Source: S010-25 sp964441285 (lineage in GTDB: Bacteria; Pseudomonadota; Gammaproteobacteria; SZUA-229). Taken from it: a stretch of 64,000 bases of DNA. The stretch covers positions 124,001-188,000 of the forward strand of contig CAYTUK010000002.1 in the NCBI GenBank assembly GCA_964441285.1, given 5' to 3'. A program made the position numbers and the translations under genes. The notes under the pieces were generated by a model, which did not search any database, was not told the DNA's origin, and saw only the letters and a list, made by a program, of their open reading frames with translations. Shown one piece after another: positions 1 through 8,748 of this stretch (position 1 is the first letter of the stretch; each line of letters opens with the position of its first letter).

Positions 1-561
1 AAGCATATCGTGATCCTGGGCCGCACGAAATGTTTCATCAAAGTCACCTACCTTCTCATACACTTCCTTGCACACTAAAGAATTAACTGGAAGTGCTATA
101 TAACAATCGAGCAAGACACTATCTGGTTCGTTCATTTCTCTGTGGTTGTCGCTATAAATCGGGTAAAGAATTTTACCTTTTTCATCAACCGCGTACCCAT
201 TTGCATAGACCAGACCTATATCACTATGAGTTTCAAGATATTCAGACTGAACCTCAAGTTTTGTTAATTCCCAGTAATCATCACTATCAAGCACCGCAAT
301 ATACTTTCCTCGCGCCTTATTCAGACCTAAATTAATTGCCGCAGATTGTCCTTTATTAATATGCCCATCGTGGGTTAGTAGTATTAGCCTATCACTGTAT
401 GACTTTATTTTTTCAAATGTACCATCCGTTGACCCGTCATCAATGACGATTAATTCACAATTGCTATACGTTTGATTAAGAACTGATAAAATTGTCTGAT
501 CAATATAATCAACCCGGTTATAGGCAGGTATAATAATGGAGACAACGGGTGATTTATTCAT
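1..561 (-). CDS. Glycosyltransferase family 2 (partial, C-terminus off the window)
   Basis: A minus-strand frame stays open from ATG at 561 to the window edge (187 codons). The N-terminus reads SPVVSIIIPAYNRVDYI, then LIVIDDGSTDGT near residue 45 and VLDSDDYW near residue 95. These are the nucleotide-binding beta strands and DxD-type metal site of GT-A fold family 2 transferases. It probably adds a sugar to a lipid-linked exopolysaccharide repeat unit at the inner membrane; donor and acceptor cannot be told. It starts only 7 bp after the stop of the deacetylase gene at 569-1597, so it is likely co-transcribed. The 3' end is missing only because the window ends. Confidence 0.9.
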   Translation of the reverse strand, partial: MNKSPVVSIIIPAYNRVDYIDQTILSVLNQTYSNCELIVIDDGSTDGTFEKIKSYSDRLILLTHDGHINKGQSAAINLGLNKARGKYIAVLDSDDYWELTKLEVQSEYLETHSDIGLVYANGYAVDEKGKILYPIYSDNHREMNEPDSVLLDCYIALPVNSLVCKEVYEKVGDFDETFRAAQDHDML

Positions 562-568
562 AACGAAC

Positions 569-1597
569 TTACATGCATGAATACATAATGTTATTCACTT
601 TCATATATTTAGCCGCTAATAGATCCACACCATTAACCACACGCAAAAAGCTGTGCCAGTTTTCACTGACATTAAACCGCCTTAACGCAAATATATCATC
701 ATTAATATATTGATCATAAAATGCTGTTACCGCACTCTTACAACCAGCTTTTTTTACGTATTCCTTCACTTTATCGGTATAGTCGTCAGGTTGCCCGTTT
801 GGATAACAAAAACTTGTAGGTCTGCGGCCTATATTATTATAGATTGCATCAATTGAACCCTTTATTTCCAACCCTAATAATGCTTTGTCTATTTGCCCTA
901 AAGACGGATGCGTTTGAGTATGTGCACCAATTTCTATATTATTTTCACTCATTTCTTTAATCTGCTTCCAACTGGAAGCCTTATATGCTTTAACTGGTTG
1001 ACATGGTATTTCTATATGTTGGTATTCAGCAAGTTTGCCTAACCATTCTATCTTCTTACCTTCAGAAATTTTTAGCAGATAGGTTGCAATCATAGTCCAC
1101 ACCTGATTTCGCTCAATATCTGTTAATTCCGCCGATGAAAACACCATACCACCATCAAATTCCTTTAAATTAATTTTACATGATCTCCCCAAAATATATC
1201 TCAAACTATCAGGCCATAGCCAGAAATCACCATTAATAAATTTTGATGTAACAAAAAATGTCGCAGAAACCTGATGTTTTTTTAGAACTGGATAGGCTAT
1301 ATCATAAAAATCCTGATACCCATCATCAATAGTCACTACAATACTGTTTACGGGAAAACTACCACGCTTATGGTACGCATAAATCAGTTCATCCATACGC
1401 ATCAGATTAAAATGATTCGCTACTAAATAAGCCACCTGTTTATCAAAAGCCTCACGATGCACATAGCCATCTTGTGGCATTTTAGAAAATCTATGATACA
1501 TAAGTATCCTGGGGGTCGATCGGATTAGGTTACGACTAAAATAAAAACCGCCTACTGGACCAATAGCTTTTATCAACCTTGACTTTAAATTCATCAC
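569..1597 (-). CDS. Polysaccharide deacetylase (NodB-type, CE4)
   Basis: This 342-aa protein has the NodB metal-binding signature: VVTIDDGYQDF with Asp91-Asp92, and IEIGAHTQTHPSL with His226 and His230. SATFFV near residue 111 and CYPNGQ near residue 265 fit the same fold. CE4 enzymes remove N- or O-acetyl groups from polysaccharide. No clear signal peptide is visible, so it may act on a lipid-linked precursor in the cytoplasm. It differs from the second deacetylase (12986-13837), which is of the XrtA-associated DUF3473 type. It lies 8 bp downstream of a GT4 gene. ATG codons at 1597 and 1594 are both possible starts. Confidence 0.88.
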   Translation of the reverse strand: MMNLKSRLIKAIGPVGGFYFSRNLIRSTPRILMYHRFSKMPQDGYVHREAFDKQVAYLVANHFNLMRMDELIYAYHKRGSFPVNSIVVTIDDGYQDFYDIAYPVLKKHQVSATFFVTSKFINGDFWLWPDSLRYILGRSCKINLKEFDGGMVFSSAELTDIERNQVWTMIATYLLKISEGKKIEWLGKLAEYQHIEIPCQPVKAYKASSWKQIKEMSENNIEIGAHTQTHPSLGQIDKALLGLEIKGSIDAIYNNIGRRPTSFCYPNGQPDDYTDKVKEYVKKAGCKSAVTAFYDQYINDDIFALRRFNVSENWHSFLRVVNGVDLLAAKYMKVNNIMYSCM

Positions 1598-1605
1598 TCT
1601 TGCTA

Positions 1606-2709
1606 CTACGATACCAATGTTTCATATAAGGCCTGATGGGAACCGATATATTTTTTCATGCTATAGTTCTCCAGAACTTTTTTCATACCCGCCTTACCCA
1701 TTGAAGAGCATAATTGTTTATTATTAACCAGTTTATTCATATAGCCAGATAAAGTATTTATATCGCCCACTGCATATAAAAATCCATTAATACCATGTTC
1801 AACAATTTCAGGATTACCACCGACCTTTGAACAGATCACCGGCAGCCCTGACTGCATATATTCAATAATCGTATTTGAAAAACCTTCTGACTCAGAGCAC
1901 AGAATACCTATATCAAAATCCTTTAATATAGTTGGTATATTATTTCTTGCGCCTAAAAAATGCACAGATTCATCTAAATCAAGGTTCTTACTCAAATTAA
2001 TCAGTTCTTCCTGATTACCATCGCCAATTACATATAATACAACATTAGAGAATGTATTTATTACCTCCCTGAGCGCATGTATTGCATCAGCTATTCTCTT
2101 TATTGGACGAATATTAGCAACCAGAACAATTCTGATTTCAGATGATTGGGATAAGACTGATACACCCAGGTGTTCCGCATTTTTCTCAGGTTCCATATAA
2201 CCATTGTAAATTACAGTCACGTCATCTAATTGATAACCTTCTTTTTCCATTGTTATCGTTTTAACTGCATTACTATTTGCCACGACCGTATCCACAAATA
2301 AACGATTAAACCTTAACAGTAATAAATTCAATCTTGTATACCAATACCCCATGTCACGTCGAGATACCAGTACTTTATAGCCAAGCAGTTTTAATATCGG
2401 TGGGCACATTAAAGCAGAGTCATAAAAATAGGTATGCGCCAACACATAGCCTTCTGCATTTTTCTTTTTGAGATATCGATATAAAACTAGCCAGTTTTTT
2501 ATTGATGATATACTTCTAATATCAAGTATATCAACTGGCACTAGAAACTGATTTTTTTTATCATAATAAGCACTCTTGAGTATTAACAGCGCAGGACTAA
2601 ACCTGGATTTATCCAACCCTTCCAGAAGTTTCAATAACTGCCCCTCAGTTCCAGCATAAGGATTTTTGTAGCAGTCGATAATATACAGAATTTTTATTAC
2701 AGAACACAA
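1606..2709 (-). CDS. Glycosyltransferase family 4
   Basis: A 367-aa GT-B fold transferase. The N-terminus (ILYIIDCYKNPYAGTEGQ) is the acceptor-binding loop, and IRIVLVANIRPIKR opens the donor domain. SESEGFSNTIIEYMQSGLPVI is the E-x7-E motif of GT4. The apparent start is TTG at 2709, with AAGGGTG upstream; no ATG or GTG lies in frame before the conserved start. A decayed copy of its 5' end occurs at 6811-6904 and also uses TTG, which supports this start. It should build the exopolysaccharide repeat unit on the cytoplasmic face of the membrane. The sugar specificity cannot be read. Confidence 0.88.
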   Translation of the reverse strand: MCSVIKILYIIDCYKNPYAGTEGQLLKLLEGLDKSRFSPALLILKSAYYDKKNQFLVPVDILDIRSISSIKNWLVLYRYLKKKNAEGYVLAHTYFYDSALMCPPILKLLGYKVLVSRRDMGYWYTRLNLLLLRFNRLFVDTVVANSNAVKTITMEKEGYQLDDVTVIYNGYMEPEKNAEHLGVSVLSQSSEIRIVLVANIRPIKRIADAIHALREVINTFSNVVLYVIGDGNQEELINLSKNLDLDESVHFLGARNNIPTILKDFDIGILCSESEGFSNTIIEYMQSGLPVICSKVGGNPEIVEHGINGFLYAVGDINTLSGYMNKLVNNKQLCSSMGKAGMKKVLENYSMKKYIGSHQALYETLVS

Positions 2710-2747
2710 ACCGGAACACCCTTACACAGTATTATCTGATACACAGG

Positions 2748-3866
2748 CTAGCCTTGATGGCTCATATACGAAATCATTTTATCTACAACAACTTCCCACC
2801 TGTAATTCTCATAATATTTTTCATACCCACGATCACCCATCTCCTTTCTAAGAGCAGGATCCGCGAGTAATTCTATAATGGCAGTGGATAACGCCTCACT
2901 TTCACCCGTTTCGACAATACGCCCTGTTATACCGTTATCAATAATTTCCGGCATAGCACAATTATTTGTTCCGATACATGGCAGCCTGTGCGCCATTGCT
3001 TCCGCAAATGAAATACCAAAAGGCTCATATAATGAAGGCAATACAAATATGCTTGCTCTGGCATAGAGATTTAGTAGTTTTTCTACTCCTTCACTTGTAT
3101 GTTTTGATATAAAACCTTCACACCGAACTCCTTCAGGCATATTCTCAAGCATCGTCCCTACTATAACTAGCTCAGCTTTTTTATAATATTTCCTGACCCG
3201 CGAAAAAGCATCTAAAAGCACCCTGCCACCTTTACGATCAAAATCCTTCCCAACAAATAATATTACCGGATTATCCTCGTCTCGTTCTTCAACTGTTTTC
3301 ACGTATGGCAAGTTAATTCCAGCACCGACAGGAAATACTTTGTCGGCGTTAACATCAAAATCATTTATAAATGCACTTGCCAACCATTTGCTCATGGGGA
3401 AGATAAAATTCATTTTTGCATACAGTTTCTTTTCATAATTAAAAGCCCGCTTAATATGTGACTTATTTATTCCGGGATAACCATATGGACTCTTGAGTCT
3501 GGTTGCCAAATTACCATCATGATACGATGCCAGCACCTTATCTTTGATTTCAGTCAAGTCATACCATGCACCAATTTGCAATACTGCATCATACGAATTG
3601 CTCTGATAGTGACTGATTTTTTGTTTCGCCACTTTAGTCATTTGCTCAAATAATCTGGTATCAAGATGATACTTAAACTTCCATTTATCCATATCGGATT
3701 GTATATTCATCATTTTATAGTAAAGTTGTATTTGTTTGCTTGGAGTAGCTGATATCGCGTCACATAGATAGCCGTCCTCTTTTAGAGCACTGAAGAAAAA
3801 ATTACTGCTCCCTGACCAGGTAAATGTAGCAAATGGATCCTCGTCAATCACACCTAATATTTTCAT
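2748..3866 (-). CDS. Glycosyltransferase family 4
   Basis: A GT4-type transferase of 372 aa. The donor domain begins PVILFVGKDFDRKGG, and the E-x7-E motif lies in LPSLYEPFGISFAEAMAHRLP. The open frame extends to 3911, but ATG at 3866 is preferred because GGAAG lies 7 nt upstream and the protein then begins MKILGVIDEDPF, as GT-B enzymes normally do. It is first in the distal minus-strand run (3866 to 1), behind an AT-rich gap, so a promoter for these four genes may lie in 3867-4407. Donor and acceptor are unknown. Confidence 0.87.
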   Translation of the reverse strand: MKILGVIDEDPFATFTWSGSSNFFFSALKEDGYLCDAISATPSKQIQLYYKMMNIQSDMDKWKFKYHLDTRLFEQMTKVAKQKISHYQSNSYDAVLQIGAWYDLTEIKDKVLASYHDGNLATRLKSPYGYPGINKSHIKRAFNYEKKLYAKMNFIFPMSKWLASAFINDFDVNADKVFPVGAGINLPYVKTVEERDEDNPVILFVGKDFDRKGGRVLLDAFSRVRKYYKKAELVIVGTMLENMPEGVRCEGFISKHTSEGVEKLLNLYARASIFVLPSLYEPFGISFAEAMAHRLPCIGTNNCAMPEIIDNGITGRIVETGESEALSTAIIELLADPALRKEMGDRGYEKYYENYRWEVVVDKMISYMSHQG

Positions 3867-4407
3867 ATTTGAATCTTCCATACATATTACTGAAACGAAT
3901 GAAAAGGACACCCATTATTAAAGACACGCGGTGAATACTAACCAATATCCACACCTGACAACTACAAACCAATAACTCTAATAACATTCAATGTTCATCC
4001 ATAGTTTCAATAATTTTAGCGCATAAATAAACTTTATCCTACTTATACATTATATTTATACTTGGTAAATATAGCATTCATTAAAATGATACACCGTCAA
4101 TAATTATTTCTATATATATGAAAAATATACAGTTTTATCTTGAAAAAGTTGTTGTTTTTTCTGTCTAAGAAATTACAAATAAATGCACACGATTCATAAA
4201 TAAACCATCTTCAAAAGAAGATGAAGTTACTTGCTTAACGCGACTATACATACTATCCTTACTAAAAGGCTGCTTAAAAACATATAACTTAAATATACCG
4301 AAGATAAGTCTCTGCATCATCGCCTAGGATATGTATCGTACGATCCATAAAATTACAAAATCACTCTTAATGTATATTGCAGGCTCCACCCACAGGGAGG
4401 GAATACC
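3867..4407. other. Divergent AT-rich intergenic region with a small palindrome
   Basis: This 541-bp region separates the minus-strand glycosyltransferase run from a plus-strand secreted-protein gene. I see no coding frame with a ribosome site. It is strikingly AT-rich and holds a perfect 7-bp inverted repeat with an AAAA loop (CATCTTC/GAAGATG, 4206-4223), followed by no T-run on either strand. GGGAGGG at 4395-4401 is the ribosome-binding site for the TTG start at 4408. Promoters for both directions are expected here, but I cannot place them confidently. Confidence 0.5.
4206..4223. repeat. Perfect 18-nt palindrome in divergent intergenic region
   Basis: CATCTTC, AAAA, GAAGATG form a perfect 7-bp stem with a 4-nt loop about 185 bp upstream of the secreted-protein gene. 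No T-tract follows on either strand, so an operator or a weak hairpin is likelier than an intrinsic terminator. The role is unknown. Confidence 0.4.
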
Positions 4408-5730
4408 TTGAATACCACTTATTTTCGCTTCACCCACAAAACTATATTTGCACTTTCTTTACTATTACCCGGTTATGCTCATGCCTCACCATATATTAAT
4501 AATATAACAGGTAATATTGCGAATGATACAACAATCACTATTAATGGCTCTGGTTTTACAAAAAAACTAAATGCAAAACCTCTGTTTTGGTGGCGAGCAG
4601 ATTTTGGAGCTACCCCATCAAACCTGGGAAGAAAAACAACATGGGACAGTGTCTTTCATGGTGAAATTAGCACAGCTATTGTTGCACCAGGATCTAAACA
4701 GTCAATGCGGTGGGATTTAGGAAAATCAGAGGGCGCAGCCCTGGCTAAAATTCAATTTGGTATCAATAAATCACAAATTTTCCTATACAGAAAAATTTAC
4801 GAAGGCTTCGATGTCACCAAAGACTTCGCAATTAGAACTCGCGAGAAAAATCAGACGTGCCCACCAAGAGGCACTGTTGGTATATTAAAGCCCGGAGATG
4901 TAATTAGAGGGGTTACTTCTGGCGCAACGGGTGTAGTAAGTGAATTTTTTCAGGAAGGTTCACACTGCGCTATTTTCTACAACAATAAGATGGGCACTAT
5001 CAACGCCAGTCCACATGTGGACTTTATATATGGGGAAACCATGATAGGGCCAGCAGGAATAACGATGGTCAATGATGAAGGAACGCCTGTCTACCCAACT
5101 GGCACATTCAGAACCTTTAATGACAAAGCAATTCGTTTCTGGAACATGACCCAACAAAACAATATATATTTCGGCGCACAAGGAGCAAACAATAACAAAT
5201 ATAATATTCTCAGAGAAAATACTGATGCGACGCTATGGAACAAAAATTTTACCAATAAACTAGTCCAACTGCCATTCCAATGGGTTACAGAGGAAATTAA
5301 ATATCGGGCATCTTCAGCTATAAATATATCTGATGCTGTATTTGATTATTACCAAAATGGAGTATTAGCCTCTGACCAAACCTACATATCACGAACAACC
5401 GCAAGACCAGACCCGTACTCTTCAGTTTACCAACATCAGGTATCAAATGGCGCTCAACCTGGTTCCAACGTATATTATGACGAACTATATCTCGATGATA
5501 CTTGGCAACATGTTGTGATATGCAGGGCACATAAATGGGCATCGTGCAAACACCCTCAAATACAAATCCCTTCTGCGTGGAAGGACACCCAAATAACTGT
5601 ACAGCTAAACATGGGCGGCTTAAATCGGGATTCTTCGCTTTTCCTCTACGTAATTGATAAAAACGGCAATGCAAACATAAACGGCTACCCTTTGTGTGAA
5701 AAATGTCCGAGGCAACTAATACCTCAATAA
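4408..5730 (+). CDS. Secreted protein of unknown function, paralogue A
   Basis: This 440-aa protein has a signal peptide ending near HASPYINN (about residue 27). Next comes INNITGNIANDTTITINGSGF, which resembles a short IPT/TIG-type beta domain. A long beta-rich region follows, with LKPGDVIRGVTSGATG near residue 170 and YYDELYLDDTW near residue 360. The C-terminus carries four cysteines (VVIC, WASC and the pair CEKC). The start is TTG with GGGAGGG just upstream. It is clearly homologous along its length to 7401-8690. It has no PEP-CTERM anchor, so it should be exported and released or held by disulfide-linked folding. The YDELYLDDTW segment recalls jelly-roll (concanavalin-like) sandwiches, but no catalytic residues can be assigned. 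It opposes the neighbouring glycosyltransferases, so it is an independent unit, perhaps a polysaccharide-binding or matrix protein. Confidence 0.8.
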   Translation: MNTTYFRFTHKTIFALSLLLPGYAHASPYINNITGNIANDTTITINGSGFTKKLNAKPLFWWRADFGATPSNLGRKTTWDSVFHGEISTAIVAPGSKQSMRWDLGKSEGAALAKIQFGINKSQIFLYRKIYEGFDVTKDFAIRTREKNQTCPPRGTVGILKPGDVIRGVTSGATGVVSEFFQEGSHCAIFYNNKMGTINASPHVDFIYGETMIGPAGITMVNDEGTPVYPTGTFRTFNDKAIRFWNMTQQNNIYFGAQGANNNKYNILRENTDATLWNKNFTNKLVQLPFQWVTEEIKYRASSAINISDAVFDYYQNGVLASDQTYISRTTARPDPYSSVYQHQVSNGAQPGSNVYYDELYLDDTWQHVVICRAHKWASCKHPQIQIPSAWKDTQITVQLNMGGLNRDSSLFLYVIDKNGNANINGYPLCEKCPRQLIPQ

Positions 5731-5753
5731 ATGCACTGTATAAAAATCCATGT

Positions 5754-6716
5754 TTAGTGACCTAGCACCTCCTTCAGATCATTAGCCATTTTATACCATT
5801 TCTTATTTAACTCATTTGCTAAGATCATCACATCGTCTTTATAAGCAGCATGATTATCGACCAGACACATAAATGCGCGATGTATATCCTCAGCGGTATT
5901 ATCTGTATAGACAACACCCTTACTGAAATAATCAACCGTTGCCTTATTGTTTGACAACATCATCGGCTTACCTACAGACAAGCCTTCATAGGCACCACAT
6001 ACCAGACAGTTATCCATTGATGTTAAATCAATTATTGCACTTACTGAACTCAGCAAAGACCAATAATCTTCACTTGATAAGTAACCTGTAAATTTAATAT
6101 TAACCGGCAACCTGTCAATATACGATTTATCCAGCTTCGAATAGTTACCAGTAATATATAATGTCACACTCTCACCTAACTTACGTGCTGCATTTATAAC
6201 CTCAACTACAGGTTCATCAGCCGCGTATGTTGCAATAAGTACAACATTTACTGTTTTTATAGATAGGCGTAACGGTGCAACCTTTTTCTTATTCGGTATT
6301 CTATCAGGCAATACCAGAGGCGTTCCGCCTTTTGCTTTTACAATATCAGCCAGGTACTTATTTGTAACAATAGTAATATCTGCATATTTAAGTAGTCTCC
6401 CAGATACAAACCTTATCAGGAAACCATTATGCAAGTACGGCTGTACAGCTTCATTATGTGCATCAACAACAAGCTTATAATGAAACACTAGCTTGAAAAA
6501 TAATGAGAATGCCGTTAAAACTAACGAAGGGTTCTGCACAATTAAAACATGAACATCTTCTTTTCTCAATTCCTGAAGTGTTCGGTATAATTGGCAAAAA
6601 TATTTTTTAAAATTTCCGCCTCTACAGATTATTACTACAGGGCTTATGCAAAGATAATCGCATATACCTTCTGTGCGCTGATGATTTTCCCAGCTAATCC
6701 ACTTTAATCCACTCAT
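5754..6716 (-). CDS. Glycosyltransferase, family 4-like
   Basis: A 320-aa protein with GT-B features: LVVDAHNEAVQPYLHNG near residue 85, DITIVTNKYLADIV near residue 113, and a donor half starting VNVVLIATYAADEP near residue 155. The usual E-x7-E region is altered: DLTSMDNCLVCGAYEGLSVGKPMML. It is shorter than most GT4 enzymes and may have a trimmed N-terminus. It starts directly inside the tail of a decayed asnB-like fragment (6694-6810), so its upstream context was rearranged. It is convergent with the secreted protein at 4408, only 23 bp apart. It is probably an exopolysaccharide transferase; activity is uncertain because of the scar upstream. Confidence 0.75.
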   Translation of the reverse strand: MSGLKWISWENHQRTEGICDYLCISPVVIICRGGNFKKYFCQLYRTLQELRKEDVHVLIVQNPSLVLTAFSLFFKLVFHYKLVVDAHNEAVQPYLHNGFLIRFVSGRLLKYADITIVTNKYLADIVKAKGGTPLVLPDRIPNKKKVAPLRLSIKTVNVVLIATYAADEPVVEVINAARKLGESVTLYITGNYSKLDKSYIDRLPVNIKFTGYLSSEDYWSLLSSVSAIIDLTSMDNCLVCGAYEGLSVGKPMMLSNNKATVDYFSKGVVYTDNTAEDIHRAFMCLVDNHAAYKDDVMILANELNKKWYKMANDLKEVLGH

Positions 6717-6904
6717 AATATTTATTTCTCTTATCCATCTGCAGGGGATTACTCTTATGCCACAGTATAAACAAAATCAGAGAGAATATAATTTTATGTG
6801 GCACCCTCGCCATGGATAAGCTTCAAAAGTTGTCCTTCTGTGCCAGCATAAGGATTTTTGTAGCAATCTATAATATATAATAACCTGGTTGGCACACTCA
6901 ACAA
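6694..6904 (-). pseudogene. Chimeric remnant: GT4 5' end joined to asnB-type 3' end
   Basis: On the minus strand, 6904-6811 translates with the N-terminal signature of the GT4 gene at 1606-2709 (IIDCYKNPYAGTEGQLLKL). From about 6810 it changes frame into GTGCCACATAAAATTATA..., which matches two separated parts of the amidotransferase gene at 8749-10647. One part is WVPHKII (8990-9020). The other is the C-terminal NKIIFSLIMFVLW (8780-8820), joined at a shared ATAATTTT. The asnB-type frame runs to TAG at 6694. The result is non-functional: about 30 codons of one gene, out of frame with about 37 codons of another. It marks a past duplication and deletion in this cluster. Confidence 0.85.
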
Positions 6905-7400
6905 ACTTTCCTATTTATCTGGTTCACAATCTGGTCAAACCCTGAAAATTGCATTCTATGATACCGCCTTCATTCTAAAGATCAGCCAGTAATTACCCGC
7001 TGACCACATTATTCGCAGACGATGCTATCAAAATTGCCAGCAAACAAATTAATAGCGCCAGTAAAAACAGAATATTTATATGGTCTAACAGCTAGTTTAC
7101 GCATAAGTAAGTTTACACTTCAAGTCACGTTTAATGCATTTTCCTCACTCAGCCATGTAATACATTGTTAAATCAAGGCTTAATCAGAACCGTTCTATCT
7201 GCCTCTATAGTCAGACAAATCTTTGATACCGTGATGCTACTTAAAATACCGTAAAAAACTATAGCAGCCATTGCATAAATTTCAATATTTACTATATTTA
7301 ACTGTGTTTAGTCGTAGTATAATTTTAGTTATTACGTGCCAGGCATATTTGAAGCCAAAGGACATAAGCGTAACGAACGACCAATATACGAGGGATCACC
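6905..7400. other. Intergenic region upstream of secreted paralogue B
   Basis: About 500 bp lie between the chimeric gene scar and the plus-strand gene at 7401. I find no ribosome-site-supported frame; an open frame at 7271-7528 is only an overlap of the real gene. TATAAT at 7318-7323 is a possible -10 element for the 7401 gene. The upstream flank is not visibly similar to that of paralogue A. Confidence 0.45.
7295..7323 (+). promoter_or_regulatory. Possible sigma-70 promoter for secreted paralogue B
   Basis: A perfect -10 hexamer TATAAT lies at 7318-7323. With a 17-nt spacer the -35 hexamer would be TATTTA, a poor match to TTGACA. It is 78 bp upstream of the ATG at 7401. This is a pattern match only. 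Confidence 0.35.
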
Positions 7401-8690
7401 ATGAATACGACGTATCTTTGCCGCCACCTAGCTATCCCCTTTCTGCTTGTCTCAGGCCTGGCTACCGCAACACCATTCATCGCATCCGTGAACGGAGACA
7501 TTACCAAAGACAAAACGATTACCATTAATGGTTCATTGTTCACTTCAAAAGCCAATCCCGCTCCCTTGCTCTGGTGGAAAGCAGACTCAGGGCTTACCCC
7601 CAGCCCACTAGGAAGAAAAACAATGTGGGACGGCCCTTTTAATGGCAATATTTCGACTAAAATAATCGCCCCAGGATCACATCAGTCTGTTGTATGGGAT
7701 CTCGGCAAGTCTGAAAGTGCGGGACTCGCACATGTCAACTTTAATAGTGATAGCCTGTTTGTGTATAGAAAATCCTATGAAAATTTTGACATCCGAAAAA
7801 ATTTCGCCATCAGAACAAGAGTGGTACTAAAATCGGGAACACTTAATCCAGGCGATACCATTACCGGTGCAACAAGTGGCGCGACCGGAGTAATCGACTA
7901 TATTCACCCCGACATCTCTGGCGGTAACTGGACACATTCACTGTTTTATAAACGCACAAGTGGAACAGTTAATGCCACAGCACCTGTGGATTTTATTGCG
8001 GGTGAAACGATGACTAGCTCCACTGGTGCTACAATGACAGATGACGAGAGCCAGGGAATATTAAGAACGTTCAACTTTAAAACCTTCCGCATCTGGTACA
8101 AGCTGGGCAATGATAACGATATTGTATTTAGCGCTCAGGGTACAGACAATGACCCAACATTTAAAATAACTCCAGAAAGAACGGATGCGACTCTTTGGGG
8201 CAGAAAAATGCTGCATCCTTTATCTCAACTCGCCAAACAATGGAAAGTTGAAGAGATACAGTATAAAGCATCATCAATTAATGCCATAAACGGTACATTT
8301 AATGTCTATCAAAATGGCGTTCTTGGCAGCGCTAAAAAATTCAAAATGAGGACAACTGCTTACCCTAATCGTTACGCTATGATTTTTCAGGATCAGGTAT
8401 CCAACGGCGCAGAACCTGGATCAGTAGTGTATTATGACGAGTTATACATTGATGATACATGGCATAGAGTGATTATCTGCCAGGGGAAAACCTGGGCGAC
8501 CTGTGGTCACTCATCTGAAATACAGATTCCAACCAGCTGGAACGATACTCAAATCAAAGTACATTTAAATCTTGGCGGGCTTAACCCCAAATCGTTACTG
8601 TTTCTCTATGTATTTGACAAAAATGGTGTCCCTAATAGCAATGGCTTTCCACTCTGCACCAAGTGCCCTCTGCCTTTAATTCAGCAGTAA
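7401..8690 (+). CDS. Secreted protein of unknown function, paralogue B
   Basis: This 429-aa protein has a signal peptide ending near ATATPFIAS (about residue 25). It is collinear with paralogue A (4408-5730). Both share MNTTY at the start, the TIG-like segment KTITINGSLF, LLWWKADSG, LGRKTMWDG, a GDTITGATSGATG segment, a YYDELYIDDTW segment and a C-terminus with VIIC, WATC and CTKC. Paralogue A has two extra cysteines in the middle that are absent here (TCPP and SHCA). It starts at ATG and has no anchor or sorting signal at the C-terminus. The four conserved C-terminal cysteines suggest two disulfides in the periplasm or outside. Function is unknown; association with the exopolysaccharide cluster suggests a matrix or glycan-binding role. 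Confidence 0.82.
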   Translation: MNTTYLCRHLAIPFLLVSGLATATPFIASVNGDITKDKTITINGSLFTSKANPAPLLWWKADSGLTPSPLGRKTMWDGPFNGNISTKIIAPGSHQSVVWDLGKSESAGLAHVNFNSDSLFVYRKSYENFDIRKNFAIRTRVVLKSGTLNPGDTITGATSGATGVIDYIHPDISGGNWTHSLFYKRTSGTVNATAPVDFIAGETMTSSTGATMTDDESQGILRTFNFKTFRIWYKLGNDNDIVFSAQGTDNDPTFKITPERTDATLWGRKMLHPLSQLAKQWKVEEIQYKASSINAINGTFNVYQNGVLGSAKKFKMRTTAYPNRYAMIFQDQVSNGAEPGSVVYYDELYIDDTWHRVIICQGKTWATCGHSSEIQIPTSWNDTQIKVHLNLGGLNPKSLLFLYVFDKNGVPNSNGFPLCTKCPLPLIQQ

Positions 8691-8748
8691 CTACCCGCAT
8701 TCATCACTATAGAGAAACGTACTGCATCACAACGTGTCGAATGCCTTG

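Noticed and set aside
5318..5674. 118-aa minus-strand frame opposite paralogue A
   Set aside because: It lies wholly within the 4408-5730 gene and reads as shadow sequence.
7271..7528. 85-aa plus-strand frame before paralogue B
   Set aside because: It overlaps the supported gene at 7401 in another frame and lacks a ribosome site.
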